DNA of 64,000 nucleotides, taken from Brevibacterium sp. JSBI002 (GTDB lineage Bacteria; Actinomycetota; Actinomycetes; Actinomycetales; Brevibacteriaceae). The notes beneath the pieces are model-generated. The model saw only the letters and a program-made list of their open reading frames with translations, ran no database searches and was not told the DNA's origin. The translations under genes and the position numbers were made by a program. The DNA lies in assembly GCF_026013965.1 (NCBI RefSeq), contig NZ_CP110341.1, forward strand, positions 496,001-560,000. The letters run 5' to 3'. Position 1 is the first letter of the stretch. Each line of letters starts with the position of its first letter. Positions 8,714 through 17,496 of this stretch are shown piece by piece.

Positions 8714-8873
8714 GGGACCCCGATTCGATTCTGACCGAAGCAGACGACTTATCGTAACTCGTTACTCGTGAGCGAGAATGCCTCTGGCCGGGGTGGAGGG
8801 CAACGGTGATCTATTCGTTGGAATGTGAGTGACTGTGTTGCCGGTAATGCGCTCATTCAACACATAAAACAAC

Positions 8874-8904
8874 TTGACCGAGCAGCTCATAGCTACTCGG
8901 TCGA
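8874..8904 (-). terminator. Rho-independent terminator of the YceI-family gene
   Basis: Hairpin with arms ttgaccgag and its near complement, an inner agct/agct pair and one mismatch. On the minus strand it is followed by the T-rich stretch ttgttttatg. It lies 13 bp beyond the stop of the minus-strand YceI gene. Confidence 0.75.
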
Positions 8905-8916
8905 GTTCAGTTGGTT

Positions 8917-9978
8917 TCAGCGGAGGCCGAAGATCTTTCCGAATGCGCTTCCGGACGACTGACCGTCCGACTTCTTGGTCTCGGGAGCCTTGTCCGCTGG
9001 CTTGTCAGCGGAAGGTTCGGCGGGCTTGACCGGCGGTGGGGGAGGGAACTCCGAGCCGGCGGACTCTGCCTTCGGGGCCACTGATGCTGCGCTCTCCGGG
9101 GCCTTCGGCGCGGGAGGAGCCGTCTCGGTCTCGACGGCTGCCGGGGTCGGGGTCACCGACTCCGGAGCTTCGGGGACCGGCTGAGGGGCTTCCGGTGCGG
9201 GAGCCGACTCGGCGGCTTCTGGCTTCGGAGCGTCCGGCGCCTCAGGTGCTTCCGGTGTCTCCTGGACCAGGGCGTCAGCGGAGTTCTCCGAGGCATTGGT
9301 CACGGGCGCTGTGGTCTGCGGGGCTGCGGAGCCGGCTTCGGGGGCGGAGGTCGCCTCGGTGGAACGTGCCGGTGCCTCGGTGGAGGCCTCGTCCGGGACT
9401 GCGGTCTCGGACGAATCGGCGGGGGCCGCCTCGGCGAGGTTCTTGATGAGGGAGAGCTCGAACTCGAGCGTGATCTTGTCGCTGACGAGGACACCACCGG
9501 AATCGAGCTTCGTATTCCAGGTCACGCCCCAGTCCTTGCGGTCGATGCGGCGCGAGCGCTCGAGGCCGGCGCGCAGGTTGCCGAACGGGTCGGTGTCCAC
9601 CCCGATGAGCTCGAGAGGAACGGAGACGGTCTTCGTCGTATCACGGATCGTCAGCTCACCGGTGACGATATAGGAGCCTTCGTCGACCTCGTCGATGGCC
9701 GAGGAGACGAAACGGATCTCTGGGTAGGTCTCCACGTCGAAGAAGTCCGCCGAGCGTAGGTGCTCGTCGCGGTCCGCGCTGCGGGTGTCGACGCTCGCGG
9801 TCTGGATGATGACCTCGGCGGTCGAATCGGCGAGGTCCTCGGCGATGTCGGCGAAGCCGGAGACATCATTGAACGCTCCGCGCACCCGCGAGACCATGGC
9901 GTGGCGTGTGGAGAATCCCAGTCGAGAATGTGAGGGATCGATGTCCCAATGACCTATGATCCCAGGATTTTCTGTCAT
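8917..9978 (-). CDS. YceI-family protein with long Pro/Ala/Glu-rich C-terminal tail
   Basis: 353-aa protein. Residues 1 to about 180 are a YceI lipocalin-like barrel that binds isoprenoid or amphiphilic ligands in known members: GHWDIDPSHSRLGFSTRHAM at the start, then SADFFDVETYPEIRF, GELTIRDTTKTVSVPLEL and RIDRKDWGVTW. No signal peptide is visible, so it is probably cytoplasmic. The remaining 170 or so residues are low-complexity Ala/Pro/Glu, ending in GSAFGKIFGLR, a short hydrophobic/basic end that might be a docking peptide (inference). The chosen ATG at 9978 is preceded by AAGGAG at ideal distance; the frame extends 21 codons upstream without that support. Confidence 0.85.
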   Translation of the reverse strand: MTENPGIIGHWDIDPSHSRLGFSTRHAMVSRVRGAFNDVSGFADIAEDLADSTAEVIIQTASVDTRSADRDEHLRSADFFDVETYPEIRFVSSAIDEVDEGSYIVTGELTIRDTTKTVSVPLELIGVDTDPFGNLRAGLERSRRIDRKDWGVTWNTKLDSGGVLVSDKITLEFELSLIKNLAEAAPADSSETAVPDEASTEAPARSTEATSAPEAGSAAPQTTAPVTNASENSADALVQETPEAPEAPDAPKPEAAESAPAPEAPQPVPEAPESVTPTPAAVETETAPPAPKAPESAASVAPKAESAGSEFPPPPPVKPAEPSADKPADKAPETKKSDGQSSGSAFGKIFGLR

Positions 9979-10216
9979 GGGGGCAGCTCCTTCGGTTCCT
10001 CCGCGCTCCTGTAGAGGAGGCTGTCGTAGTCGGTGTGCCAATTCGCAGATCGAGCGATCATTGAAAAAGCAATCGCCTACGTAGTCTTACATGGGCGGTC
10101 GGGTGCGTGCCACCTCGGTGCGGGCTGGTGAGGCGATTGCGGCGTTGACGTCGACCGCCGACCGTCCGGTTCAGAGATCACCCGCCGCAGACTCGATTTT
10201 CGCCCTCGTATCGAAG

Positions 10217-10975
10217 TCAATCCAACAGTGCTGCGACGAAGGGGACGGCGTAATTCCAGTCGTCTCCGTCCGGATCGGCGATTCCCGCCTTGTCCAGCCA
10301 GGTCTGGTCAGCCTCGGGGTGAGGGCCGACCAGACCTGCCATACCGTCACCGTGGTCGTAGCGTGCTGCGGCGATGTCGCCGTTGCCATAGCGCGCGAAC
10401 ACGTCGGCGCGATCCTCGGGTGGAGGAAGGACTGCGCCCTTTTGGAAGAATGTCTGGCGATGATGACCGTCCCAGGCGACGTCGACCACGGTCTCTCTGC
10501 TGTCGGTGACTGGGAATTCGGGACGGCCGACCTCGCCGTCGAGGTCCGATTCGACGAGGCCGAGGGCGACCGGGCCCGCCAGGTAGGCGCCCATACACAG
10601 ACCGAGGTAACGACCGCCGTCTGCAACATACTGTTCAAGGCCCCCGACGAATCGCGGGGGCAGCGCTTCGGCGGCAGCGTCGATGTCATCCCCGCCACCG
10701 GGTTGGACGTAGAGGTCCACGTCTGCAAGGGAATCGGCCTGCAACGGCAGACGTTCACCGCGTCCGATGAAGACCACCTCGGCGTCGGTGAACGAGGCTC
10801 TCAGCCGTTGTGCGACCGTCTCGGGGCACCCGTCGCACGCGGCCTCACCGCGGTACACGGCCACGAGCGGAGAATCCGGACTTGAAGTGTCTGCGGCGGC
10901 ACAGCCCACGGAGGCAGCTGCGGTGAAGAGACCGACCAAGAGAGCGGCAACGGCTCGTCGGATGGGGGCGGTCAT
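10217..10975 (-). CDS. Exported biotin-protein-ligase N-terminal (BPL_N)-like glutamine-amidotransferase-fold lipoprotein
   Basis: 252-aa protein. The N-terminus RRAVAALLVGLFTAAASVGC is a signal peptide with Cys at the lipobox position. The domain has VAVYRGEAACDGC, YVQPGGGDD and YLGLCMGAYLAG; the last is the nucleophile elbow of class I glutamine-amidotransferase folds, as found in the BPL_N family. The family is named for its resemblance to part of yeast biotin-protein ligase, but exported members have no established reaction. It follows the FAD oxidoreductase gene by 64 bp on the same strand, so co-transcription is likely. The ATG at 10975 is chosen because the signal starts there. Confidence 0.75.
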   Translation of the reverse strand: MTAPIRRAVAALLVGLFTAAASVGCAAADTSSPDSPLVAVYRGEAACDGCPETVAQRLRASFTDAEVVFIGRGERLPLQADSLADVDLYVQPGGGDDIDAAAEALPPRFVGGLEQYVADGGRYLGLCMGAYLAGPVALGLVESDLDGEVGRPEFPVTDSRETVVDVAWDGHHRQTFFQKGAVLPPPEDRADVFARYGNGDIAAARYDHGDGMAGLVGPHPEADQTWLDKAGIADPDGDDWNYAVPFVAALLD

Positions 10976-11039
10976 GATACTCGGCCCGAGGCATACCCGG
11001 ACTCCTCGGACACAGACGGGGGAGTTCCGTAGGTTGCGA

Positions 11040-12335
11040 TCACCGTTTCGCACTAGGTTCGTTGTTGGAACTGCGGGAGGCAGATGAGAGGATTCCTGCG
11101 ATTCCCTGCCCGGCTCGATCGCCGGAGACCAAAGCGCCTTGGATCGAGCCGGTGTCACGGTGGTCGCCGCAGACGAATATTCTCTCGGAGATCCGCTGCA
11201 CCGATCGGTCGATCAGAGGGGGAGCCGAGGCCGGCAGTGCATGCGGAAGCCGATGATTGATCAGAACCTGCCACCGGCGCGTCGACGTGCCGTAGATACG
11301 TTCGAGGTGCTGTCGGATCTCCCGTTCGTCGGCCAGACCGTCGGGCCGATCGAGCAGAGTCGTCGCCTCGATGAGCGCCGATCCCGCAGGTGCGTAGCTC
11401 GGTGCTGCATTTGAGACCACTGCCGTGTGCCAGACGGGCCCATCGGGGCCTCCTTGGGGAGCCGAAGCATCCAGCACCAACAGCGGATCCTCGAGAGGAG
11501 GTTCCGGAGCTTGGAACCACCAGGTAGTCAGTCCGCGTGTAGGAGGAGTCTTCTCGCCGGTCAGCTCCTCGAGATCCTCAGCACCGACTGCGGTGACAGC
11601 GACACGCGCCCGTATCCGTCCCCGGTCGGTGTCGACTTCCACACCATTGTCGGTCTCGCGAAGGTCTCGCACGGCGGTGTTCACGCGCACGGGCGCTCCG
11701 AGAGAAGCCGCCATCTGCTCGGGCAGAGCCGCCATGCCTTTACTGGGCAGACCGGGGATCGCGCGCACGAACGATCTCATCAGCAGGCGGGCATAGTTCG
11801 CCGAGCTTGCGCCAGTACTGTCGGCCAGCACACCGGCTAGGAACGTGTCGATGACGTCACGACGCAATGCTCCCGTGGCTCCCACAGCATCCAAAGAGTC
11901 TGCCAGAGTTGAGTCCCGCGTCGCCCGCGAGGCTGACGATGGCCGCAGCAGAGTCGGACCCAGCCACCTCAGAAGTCCGCGGATCTCCTTCGGTTTGATC
12001 AGTCCAGAGTTCAACACCGATGACTCGCTGCCAGGTCGACCCAAGGATGCGCGCAGCGTGGTCAGACGCTGTCCCTTCCGGACCATCACTCCTGCCCCGA
12101 ATTTTTGCAGGTCCAGTGAAGCGACGTCGATGAAGGCGCGCACTGCAGGGTACGCGGGGTTGAGCAACTGAAACCCACGGTCACAGAGGAAGCCGTCGAT
12201 TCTGTCGGTGCGCACGCGGCCGCCGACACCATCACCCGATTCGCAGACCTGCACTGTCAAGCCGTTGCGTTGCAACCGTCGGGCACACTGCAAGCCTGCG
12301 AGACCAGCTCCCACGACTACGACGTCAGCGTCCAC
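11040..12335 (-). CDS. NAD(P)/FAD-dependent oxidoreductase, amine-oxidase/phytoene-desaturase fold
   Basis: 431-aa flavoprotein. The dinucleotide-binding motif is VVVVGAGLAGLQCARRL near the N-terminus, followed by GGRVRTDRIDGFLCDRGFQL, the FAD-contacting block of the amine oxidase family. The C-terminal block RIFVCGDHRDTGSIQGAL closes the FAD site. I chose the GTG at 12335 because GAGAAGAGGAG lies just upstream; the frame extends 21 further codons without a ribosome site. Relatives act on amines, carotenoids or protoporphyrinogen, and no substrate can be assigned. The downstream BPL_N-like gene probably shares its transcript. Confidence 0.82.
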   Translation of the reverse strand: MDADVVVVGAGLAGLQCARRLQRNGLTVQVCESGDGVGGRVRTDRIDGFLCDRGFQLLNPAYPAVRAFIDVASLDLQKFGAGVMVRKGQRLTTLRASLGRPGSESSVLNSGLIKPKEIRGLLRWLGPTLLRPSSASRATRDSTLADSLDAVGATGALRRDVIDTFLAGVLADSTGASSANYARLLMRSFVRAIPGLPSKGMAALPEQMAASLGAPVRVNTAVRDLRETDNGVEVDTDRGRIRARVAVTAVGAEDLEELTGEKTPPTRGLTTWWFQAPEPPLEDPLLVLDASAPQGGPDGPVWHTAVVSNAAPSYAPAGSALIEATTLLDRPDGLADEREIRQHLERIYGTSTRRWQVLINHRLPHALPASAPPLIDRSVQRISERIFVCGDHRDTGSIQGALVSGDRAGQGIAGILSSASRSSNNEPSAKR

Positions 12336-12465
12336 GATTCTCCTCTTCTCGATTAGACACCAGCTTACGCGTCGCACCACCGTGGAACATCGAGTCATGG
12401 GAATGCTGTGGGCTTCGAGACCGAGAACGCCAGCTCAGGCCATAGCGGGGGTTCCGAATCGCTGC

Positions 12466-12609
12466 TCATTGTGCGCGGACGGTCACGACTGGTGGATGAG
12501 CGTGAGCGATGCACTCGAGGCTGACGGAGCCGAGGATGAGGCTGGCGAACTCCCCGTGGCCGCGGGTTCCCAGGACCAGCAGTTGGGCATTCTCGCTGAG
12601 TAGATGGGT
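12466..12609 (-). pseudogene. Remnant of a universal stress protein (UspA) gene, C-terminal end only
   Basis: On the minus strand the 47 codons before the stop at 12466 read SENAQLLVLGTRGHGEF then LILGSVSLECIAHAHPPVV, matching the G-x2-G-x9-G(S/T) ATP-binding end and final strand of UspA domains. The frame is closed upstream by a TAG at 12610-12612. The next frame upstream (SDDVIAIDPST) may be a frameshifted continuation to about 12655, but no intact N-terminal half exists. It is therefore a 5'-truncated, probably frameshifted relic. The rest of the gap between the flanking oxidoreductase genes shows no gene. Confidence 0.7.
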
Positions 12610-12768
12610 CTATCGCGATCACGTCATCGCTGACAGACTTGGTCAAGAGCTTCAACTATCTTCCCCGGTTGCGGGCGCATCTGTTCACAGAAAGCGAGAC
12701 GACACCAGCCCCAGCGATTGCGTCTGCGACACGGTTGCTCGACAGCATGTCATAGGAGGACAGACAGC

Positions 12769-14118
12769 ATGAACGAAACTTCTACCGATCAGCGGACCGC
12801 GGGCGAAGACTCCGCGGCACAAAGCTACGAAGTCGTGATCGTCGGCGCCGGCTTCGCTGGCCTTGAGACAGCCAAGCGCCTCGGGCGGGCCGGAGTCGAC
12901 GTGCTCTTGCTCGATCAGAACAACTATCACCAGTTCCAGCCCCTGTTGTACCAAGTGGCAACCGCCCAGATCGCCCTGTCAACGGTGGCTCGCCCCCTGC
13001 GCTCCATCCTCCACAGGGAGCGGAAGCATGTCACGATTCGCACGGCCCAAGTAGCTGCGATCGATGCAGCGAAGAAAACGGTCACCACCGCAGACGGTGA
13101 GCGCTACCGAGCGGAGATCTTGGTGATCTCCTCGGGTGCTGAGCCGAACTTCTTCGATACTCCCGGAGCAGAAGAACACGCCTACCCCCTGTATTCGGTC
13201 GACGACGCCGCCCGATTGTCATCAGCACTGCTCGGAGCTTTGGAACGAGCATCGGCGAGCCGCGACCACTCCACAAACCAGAAGTTCACGGTTGCCGTCG
13301 TGGGCGCGGGTCCCAATGGTGTGGAAACTGCCGGGGCCATCGCTGAGAACATCAGGGACGTAGTCGGCAAGTACTACTCGCACAGTTTCGCTTCGTCGTG
13401 CGCGGTTCACCTGGTGGACATGGTCGACACTGTGCTGCCGCCCTTCTCGCAGACGTCCCAGCAATACACCAGGAACCGGTTGGAGAAACTCGGCGTCAAG
13501 GTGCATTTGGGAAGTGCTGTCTCGGAAGTCTCCGATACAGATATCTCCCTTGCTGATGGGACGAAGATCGATGCGGAAATCGTCGTCTGGGCCGCCGGAT
13601 TGAAAGCCTCGCACCTACTGGAGCCTGCCGGACTCACGACCGGTCGTGGGGGACGGATCGATGTGACCAAAGACCTCACGGCACCGGATTGCCAGGGAGT
13701 CTATGTGTTGGGCGATGCCGCCAATATCGTTGATGCCAAGGATCGGAAGCTGCCGCAGTTGGGATCGGTGGCCAAACAGTCGGGCCGATGGGCGGCAGAG
13801 AATATTCGAGCCGACCTGACTGGACGGCCCCGCCGCGAATTCAAGTTCGTCGATATGGGGTATATGGCGATGATCGGTCGAGGGCAGTCGGTGGCCGAGC
13901 TGACTCCGCGCCGATACCAAGTGCAGGGAATGCCGGCGTTCCTTGGCTGGCTGGCAGTCCACGCAGTTCTTCTCTCAGGCTGGCAGCAACGTGCCGCAGC
14001 GGTGGTGTCCTGGGCTCGTGACTATCTGACGACGAGTCGGCCTCACGCCGTGGTCTATCGACCGGAGGCCTATGAGATCGCCAGGTACGCCCGAACAGAC
14101 CATTCATCCACGGTCTGA
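12769..14118 (+). CDS. ndh: Type II NADH dehydrogenase (NAD(P)/FAD-dependent oxidoreductase)
   Basis: 449-aa membrane-associated flavoprotein that oxidises NADH and reduces quinone without pumping protons. The FAD motif is VVIVGAGFAGLETAKRL (about residues 23-39), followed by the typical NNYHQFQPLLYQVA. A second nucleotide motif VAVVGAGPNGVETAG binds NADH, and YVLGDAANI contacts FAD. The C-terminal part LGWLAVHAVLLSGW is the amphipathic membrane segment. AGGAGGA lies eight bases before the ATG. A strong hairpin follows the stop, so the gene is probably monocistronic. Confidence 0.92.
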   Translation: MNETSTDQRTAGEDSAAQSYEVVIVGAGFAGLETAKRLGRAGVDVLLLDQNNYHQFQPLLYQVATAQIALSTVARPLRSILHRERKHVTIRTAQVAAIDAAKKTVTTADGERYRAEILVISSGAEPNFFDTPGAEEHAYPLYSVDDAARLSSALLGALERASASRDHSTNQKFTVAVVGAGPNGVETAGAIAENIRDVVGKYYSHSFASSCAVHLVDMVDTVLPPFSQTSQQYTRNRLEKLGVKVHLGSAVSEVSDTDISLADGTKIDAEIVVWAAGLKASHLLEPAGLTTGRGGRIDVTKDLTAPDCQGVYVLGDAANIVDAKDRKLPQLGSVAKQSGRWAAENIRADLTGRPRREFKFVDMGYMAMIGRGQSVAELTPRRYQVQGMPAFLGWLAVHAVLLSGWQQRAAAVVSWARDYLTTSRPHAVVYRPEAYEIARYARTDHSSTV

Positions 14119-14137
14119 GGGCGATTTGAGATTGTTC

Positions 14138-14165
14138 ACCGGGCGCACTCTACGGTGCGCCCGGT
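14138..14165 (+). terminator. Perfect 11-bp stem terminator after ndh
   Basis: Arms 14138-14148 and 14155-14165 are exact reverse complements (accgggcgcac) with a 6-nt loop, 20 bp after the ndh stop. The following bases are only mildly T-rich. Confidence 0.75.
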
Positions 14166-14319
14166 TCAATACGCGCTGGTTGAGTATCTCCACGGCCGGC
14201 CTGGACTGTGACTCCTTTCTTGGACTCCGTCAGTTTTGGGAGCATCGAGCATCGCGTGGCCTGGTTGCTCTTATCTAACTGGTCGGATGTGAGGGGCAGT
14301 CGCGGAACCGTTGGACTGC

Positions 14320-14325
14320 TAGATT
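14320..14325 (+). promoter_or_regulatory. Possible -10 element for a leaderless transcript
   Basis: TAGATT sits six bases before the ATG at 14332 and no Shine-Dalgarno sequence is present between them, the arrangement of leaderless mRNAs common in actinobacteria. No convincing -35 box is seen at the usual distance. Confidence 0.35.
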
Positions 14326-14331
14326 GTGACC

Positions 14332-14664
14332 ATGAGCACAGAAAAGATAACGACGCGACCCGACTTTCCCCGACCTGGGCGGGCACAGGCTCTCACAGGT
14401 GACGAGGTCGAAAAGGTCTTTGAGCGTTTCTCTCCCACTTACGAGCAGCAGGCAGCGGATGTCTGGGATGCGCTGGAAGAGCAGGATCTGAAAGTTTGGA
14501 TCACCGACGGTGGTGAGCACGATGGCGAGATGATCTGCGCCGGTCGAGCATACGATGACGCGGCGTTGGTGATCCATCTCGAAGACCCCAACGAGGCACT
14601 GGCTGTCGCAGCGGCCCGGGACGCGGGGAAGCTTGACGACTACATCGCCTCCGGGCTGGCCTGA
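14332..14664 (+). CDS. Small hypothetical acidic protein
   Basis: 110-aa acidic protein starting at the ATG 14332; a GTG two codons upstream is possible. It contains KVWITDGGEHDGEMICAGRA and ALVIHLEDPNEALAVAAARD, and no domain I recognise. No signal peptide or membrane segment is visible. Acidic composition and GC-rich third positions match the neighbours, and the frame is long relative to its flanks, so it looks like a real gene. It is isolated between the ndh terminator and the convergent cinA-like gene. Confidence 0.65.
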   Translation: MSTEKITTRPDFPRPGRAQALTGDEVEKVFERFSPTYEQQAADVWDALEEQDLKVWITDGGEHDGEMICAGRAYDDAALVIHLEDPNEALAVAAARDAGKLDDYIASGLA

Positions 14665-14762
14665 AAGTCGAAGCAGTCGTCACCGTCTGCGGTTCCTTGA
14701 TACCCGGGTGAAGAGGACGATTCCCCTGTTGCTTCAAACCGCGCCGCCACACCCCTGATGAG

Positions 14763-15254
14763 TCAGATCGCTTCGCGCAGGACGTCCCGTAACAGTGTCA
14801 GCGCCCGTTCCTGAGTCTGAGCGAGGATCTCGATGGGTTCGCCGGAGAAGATCTGTCGTTCGGAGTGCACTTCCGAGCCGACAGCGACAGCAAGCCATGT
14901 CGTGCCTGGCTCCTGCCCCTCCTGGCCCGAAGGGCCCCCGGCGCCGGAAGCGGCCACGGCGGCATCGGAGCCCAGAAGGGTGCACGCAGAACTTGCCATA
15001 CTCTCGGCAGCCGTCTGCGAGATGACTGGCCCCCGCGGGACTCTGAGCAGCTGATGTTTGACATCGCTGAAATAGGCGACGACAGCACCCGCGAACCAAT
15101 TGCCAGAACCCGGCACAGCGGCGAGCTGGCTGGCGATCTTGCCGCCTGTCAGTGACTCGGCAACACCAACGACTATCTGGTGGGTCTCGCACAGTTCGCC
15201 CAGCTCGGAAGCGATACGGGCGGCGCGATCTTCGTATTCTTCGGCGTTGCTCAT
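14763..15254 (-). CDS. CinA-family amidohydrolase (CinA C-terminal domain only)
   Basis: 163-aa protein consisting only of the CinA C-terminal domain, which in known members deamidates nicotinamide mononucleotide. Motifs are VGVAESLTGGKIASQLAAVPG (the usual Cys after ES is Leu here), GAVVAYFSDVKHQLL and AVAASGAGGPSG. The ATG at 15254 is preferred; the frame also has an ATG at 15290 that would overlap the upstream gene. It starts 11 bp after the stop of the GNAT-like gene on the same strand and probably shares its transcript. Stand-alone CinA domains of this size are common in actinobacteria. Confidence 0.82.
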   Translation of the reverse strand: MSNAEEYEDRAARIASELGELCETHQIVVGVAESLTGGKIASQLAAVPGSGNWFAGAVVAYFSDVKHQLLRVPRGPVISQTAAESMASSACTLLGSDAAVAASGAGGPSGQEGQEPGTTWLAVAVGSEVHSERQIFSGEPIEILAQTQERALTLLRDVLREAI

Positions 15255-15264
15255 GGCCTGAGTT

Positions 15265-15573
15265 TCACCGTTCGGCGGGGACGAGATCATCGGTGCTCGT
15301 GACCTCTGCCAAAGCCTCTTGGAGGCCTCTGCGCGCGATGGGGCAGGGGATGGTGAGTTCGAGACGGCGGTTCCTGGTGTGCTCAGTCGCCTGTCGCATC
15401 AGCTCCCGGCAGTGTCTGTTCGCCTCTGTCTTCTCAATCGCTTCGCAGTAGACGAACATCATCGTGTGTTCGGCAGGGTCGAGATAGTAGTGGAGAGCCG
15501 CCACGAGTCTGCCCGGGAGGTAGAGATCGTATTTGGAGGCTTCGCGGTTGTTGAGCAGGATGTAGGAATTCAT
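15265..15573 (-). CDS. Small GNAT-like protein (module 1 copy)
   Basis: 102-aa protein with the outline of short YjdJ-type acetyltransferases: KYDLYLPGRLVAALHYYL (strands), MMFVYCEAIE (central strand) and RLELTIPCPIA (final strand). Where active enzymes have a Gly-rich acetyl-CoA loop (R/Q-x-x-G-x-G/A), this protein has EKTEANRHCRELMRQA, so catalysis is doubtful. ATG preceded by GAGAGAG. It lies directly downstream of the trehalose-6-phosphate synthase gene. A close paralogue (54630-54935) occupies the same position after the second synthase gene, which argues for a conserved functional link. Confidence 0.75.
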   Translation of the reverse strand: MNSYILLNNREASKYDLYLPGRLVAALHYYLDPAEHTMMFVYCEAIEKTEANRHCRELMRQATEHTRNRRLELTIPCPIARRGLQEALAEVTSTDDLVPAER

Positions 15574-15657
15574 GTCTCTCTCAGTGAAGTATTCGGATAT
15601 GAGGTGGGCGCCGCGGGGTGAGCTCGTGAGCGAGCCGCCGATTGAGTCATTGCGTCG

Positions 15658-17094
15658 TCAAACAGAAGATGTAACCTTCTGAGCGGCTCGGTCATGATGG
15701 GCAGTCGCTGATTTCCCCATTGCGGAACCGAGCGGCGAGACTGGTTGCAAAGCTGCGAGGAACCTTTGGGCCCAGTGATGCACATCATTGTCCTCGACCG
15801 TTGCCGCCATCGATGCGATGCGTTCTCGTGCCTGGGTGGTGTCCAGGCTTGCAGCCTGGTGCATTCCGGTCTTCAGTCCTGAGATGTCATGGGGGTTGAC
15901 GATGATGGCCTGCTCGAGCTCATCGGCGGCGCCTGCGAACTCTGACAGCACAAGCGCTCCGCCTCGATTTCTGCGGGCAGTGACGAATTCCTTGGCAACG
16001 AGATTCATCCCATCGCGAAGGGAAGACACTACGAGCACATCGGCGGCGAGGTACAGGGCAACAGTGTCCTCGAACGAATACGAATGGTGTGAGTATTGGA
16101 CGATGCCTCGACCCAGCGTCGCGAAACGACCATTGATCCGTCCCACCAGTCGCTCCACCTCGTCGCGGAGGTCCTGGTAGGCTGCGATGCCCTCGCGAGA
16201 GGGCACAGCCACCTGCAGGAAGTTCGTGGTCTTCGGTGAGAGCAGATCGTCATCGAGGAGTTCATCGAACGCCCGGAGGCGGTGCGGGATGCCTTTGGTG
16301 TAGTCGAGACGATCGATGCCCAGCATCAGAATGTCCGGATCGCCGAGATCGCGGCGAATCTGGGTCGCCGTTCGAGCCACCGCCTCCGAGTCAGCGGCCT
16401 GACGGATCGCCTCGGTATCGACCGAAATGGGAAAAGCCTCGATCAGGGGAGTCGGGGCATCGGCATCGGCGGCAAATTTACGCACCGCCGCCCGGAAGTT
16501 CTCCGCGTCCGAGTTGCGCTGGAAGCCGATGACGTCGGCCCCGAGCAGACCTTCGACGACTTCTCTGCGCCAGGGCAGCTGCCCGAACAGCTCGACGGGG
16601 GGAAAGGGAATGTGGTTGAAGAAGCCGATCCGCACGTCGGGGCGGAGCAGCCTGATCATGTGCGGAACCAGTTGCAGATGATAGTCGTGGACCCAGATGG
16701 TGGCTCCGAAGGCGGCCGATCGGACGGCCGCCTGCGCGAACCGGGAATTGATCGCCTCGTATGCGCGCCACCACGTGCGATGGTACTGAGGAGTGACGAT
16801 GAGGTCGTGGTAGAGCGGCCACAGCACGCCATTGGAGAACCCCTCGTAATAGGCTCGATGCTCTGCCTCAGTCAATGGGACAGGAACGAGTGACATCTGG
16901 TTGAATTCGAATGGTGGGATCGTTTCGTCGAAGCCTCCAGTCCAGCCGAGCCACGCCCCACGTTCGGCTCTGACCATCGGCGCCAGTGCGGAGACGAGGC
17001 CTCCCGGCGCGGCTTGCCAGGTGTCTTCGCACCGGTCGACGGGTAAGCGGTTCGCCAGGACGATGAACGAATGTTCAGGGTTGGTCTCTGCCAT
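15658..17094 (-). CDS. otsA: Alpha,alpha-trehalose-phosphate synthase (module 1 copy)
   Basis: 478-aa GT20 enzyme that joins UDP-glucose (or GDP-glucose) and glucose-6-phosphate to trehalose-6-phosphate, a stress-protectant precursor. Seen: [10 protein letters not shown] and [10 protein letters not shown] (acceptor loop), [11 protein letters not shown], the basic/nucleotide pocket DRLDYTKGI, and [13 protein letters not shown] with [11 protein letters not shown]. Length fits the family. I use the ATG at 17094, preceded by GAGAAGAAC; a more 5' ATG exists at 17118. No otsB phosphatase is in the window, so dephosphorylation must be encoded elsewhere. The gene is flanked by CsbD and GNAT-like genes exactly as in the second copy at 54974. 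Confidence 0.92.
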   Translation of the reverse strand: MAETNPEHSFIVLANRLPVDRCEDTWQAAPGGLVSALAPMVRAERGAWLGWTGGFDETIPPFEFNQMSLVPVPLTEAEHRAYYEGFSNGVLWPLYHDLIVTPQYHRTWWRAYEAINSRFAQAAVRSAAFGATIWVHDYHLQLVPHMIRLLRPDVRIGFFNHIPFPPVELFGQLPWRREVVEGLLGADVIGFQRNSDAENFRAAVRKFAADADAPTPLIEAFPISVDTEAIRQAADSEAVARTATQIRRDLGDPDILMLGIDRLDYTKGIPHRLRAFDELLDDDLLSPKTTNFLQVAVPSREGIAAYQDLRDEVERLVGRINGRFATLGRGIVQYSHHSYSFEDTVALYLAADVLVVSSLRDGMNLVAKEFVTARRNRGGALVLSEFAGAADELEQAIIVNPHDISGLKTGMHQAASLDTTQARERIASMAATVEDNDVHHWAQRFLAALQPVSPLGSAMGKSATAHHDRAAQKVTSSV

Positions 17095-17160
17095 GTTCTT
17101 CTCGCTCTTCTGACTCATCTGCCGCTGAGACTCGGTGGGTTCTTCTCCTGCCGGGGCAGC

Positions 17161-17191
17161 GGAAGGGCGAGAACCTGGTCCTCGCCCTTCC
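17161..17191 (-). terminator. Perfect 11-bp stem terminator after the CsbD gene (module 1)
   Basis: ggaagggcgag at 17161-17171 and its exact complement at 17181-17191 with a 9-nt loop, 12 bp downstream of the minus-strand CsbD stop. The second module has a hairpin at the same place. Confidence 0.75.
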
Positions 17192-17202
17192 TCCGGGCAG
17201 CG

Positions 17203-17400
17203 TCAGTGCTTCGGACCGTTCCTCAGAGATTCGGCGGTTCCGCGAGCCGTGTCCTTGATCTCTTCTGCGGCTTGTCTGCCCTCGGCCTGGATCTTGTCGG
17301 TCTTGCCTTCGGCCTCCAGCCCTTTGTCACCGCTGGCTTTGCCTGCGGCAGATTTCGCGGAGCCCTTGAGCTTGTCGACTTCGGGGGAGCTGTCGTTCAT
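17203..17400 (-). CDS. CsbD-family stress protein (module 1)
   Basis: 65-aa hydrophilic, Lys/Ala/Glu-rich protein: DKLKGSAKSAAGKASGDKGL then AEGKTDKIQAEG. This is the CsbD pattern of small general-stress proteins that belong to the sigma-B type response in Gram-positives; their molecular role is unknown. The ATG at 17400 follows AAAGGAAGAAAG, a good ribosome site. It lies between the YflT-like gene and otsA on the same strand and has its own terminator. The counterpart in module 2 is at 56488. Confidence 0.88.
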   Translation of the reverse strand: MNDSSPEVDKLKGSAKSAAGKASGDKGLEAEGKTDKIQAEGRQAAEEIKDTARGTAESLRNGPKH

Positions 17401-17496
17401 CTTTCTTCCTTTCGCGTGCATGACGGATCTCGCGCGAGCAGGCGATATCCGTTGCGATGGGAGATTCTGTGTGAGAAGTGTCCGGCTGCCTGTGCC

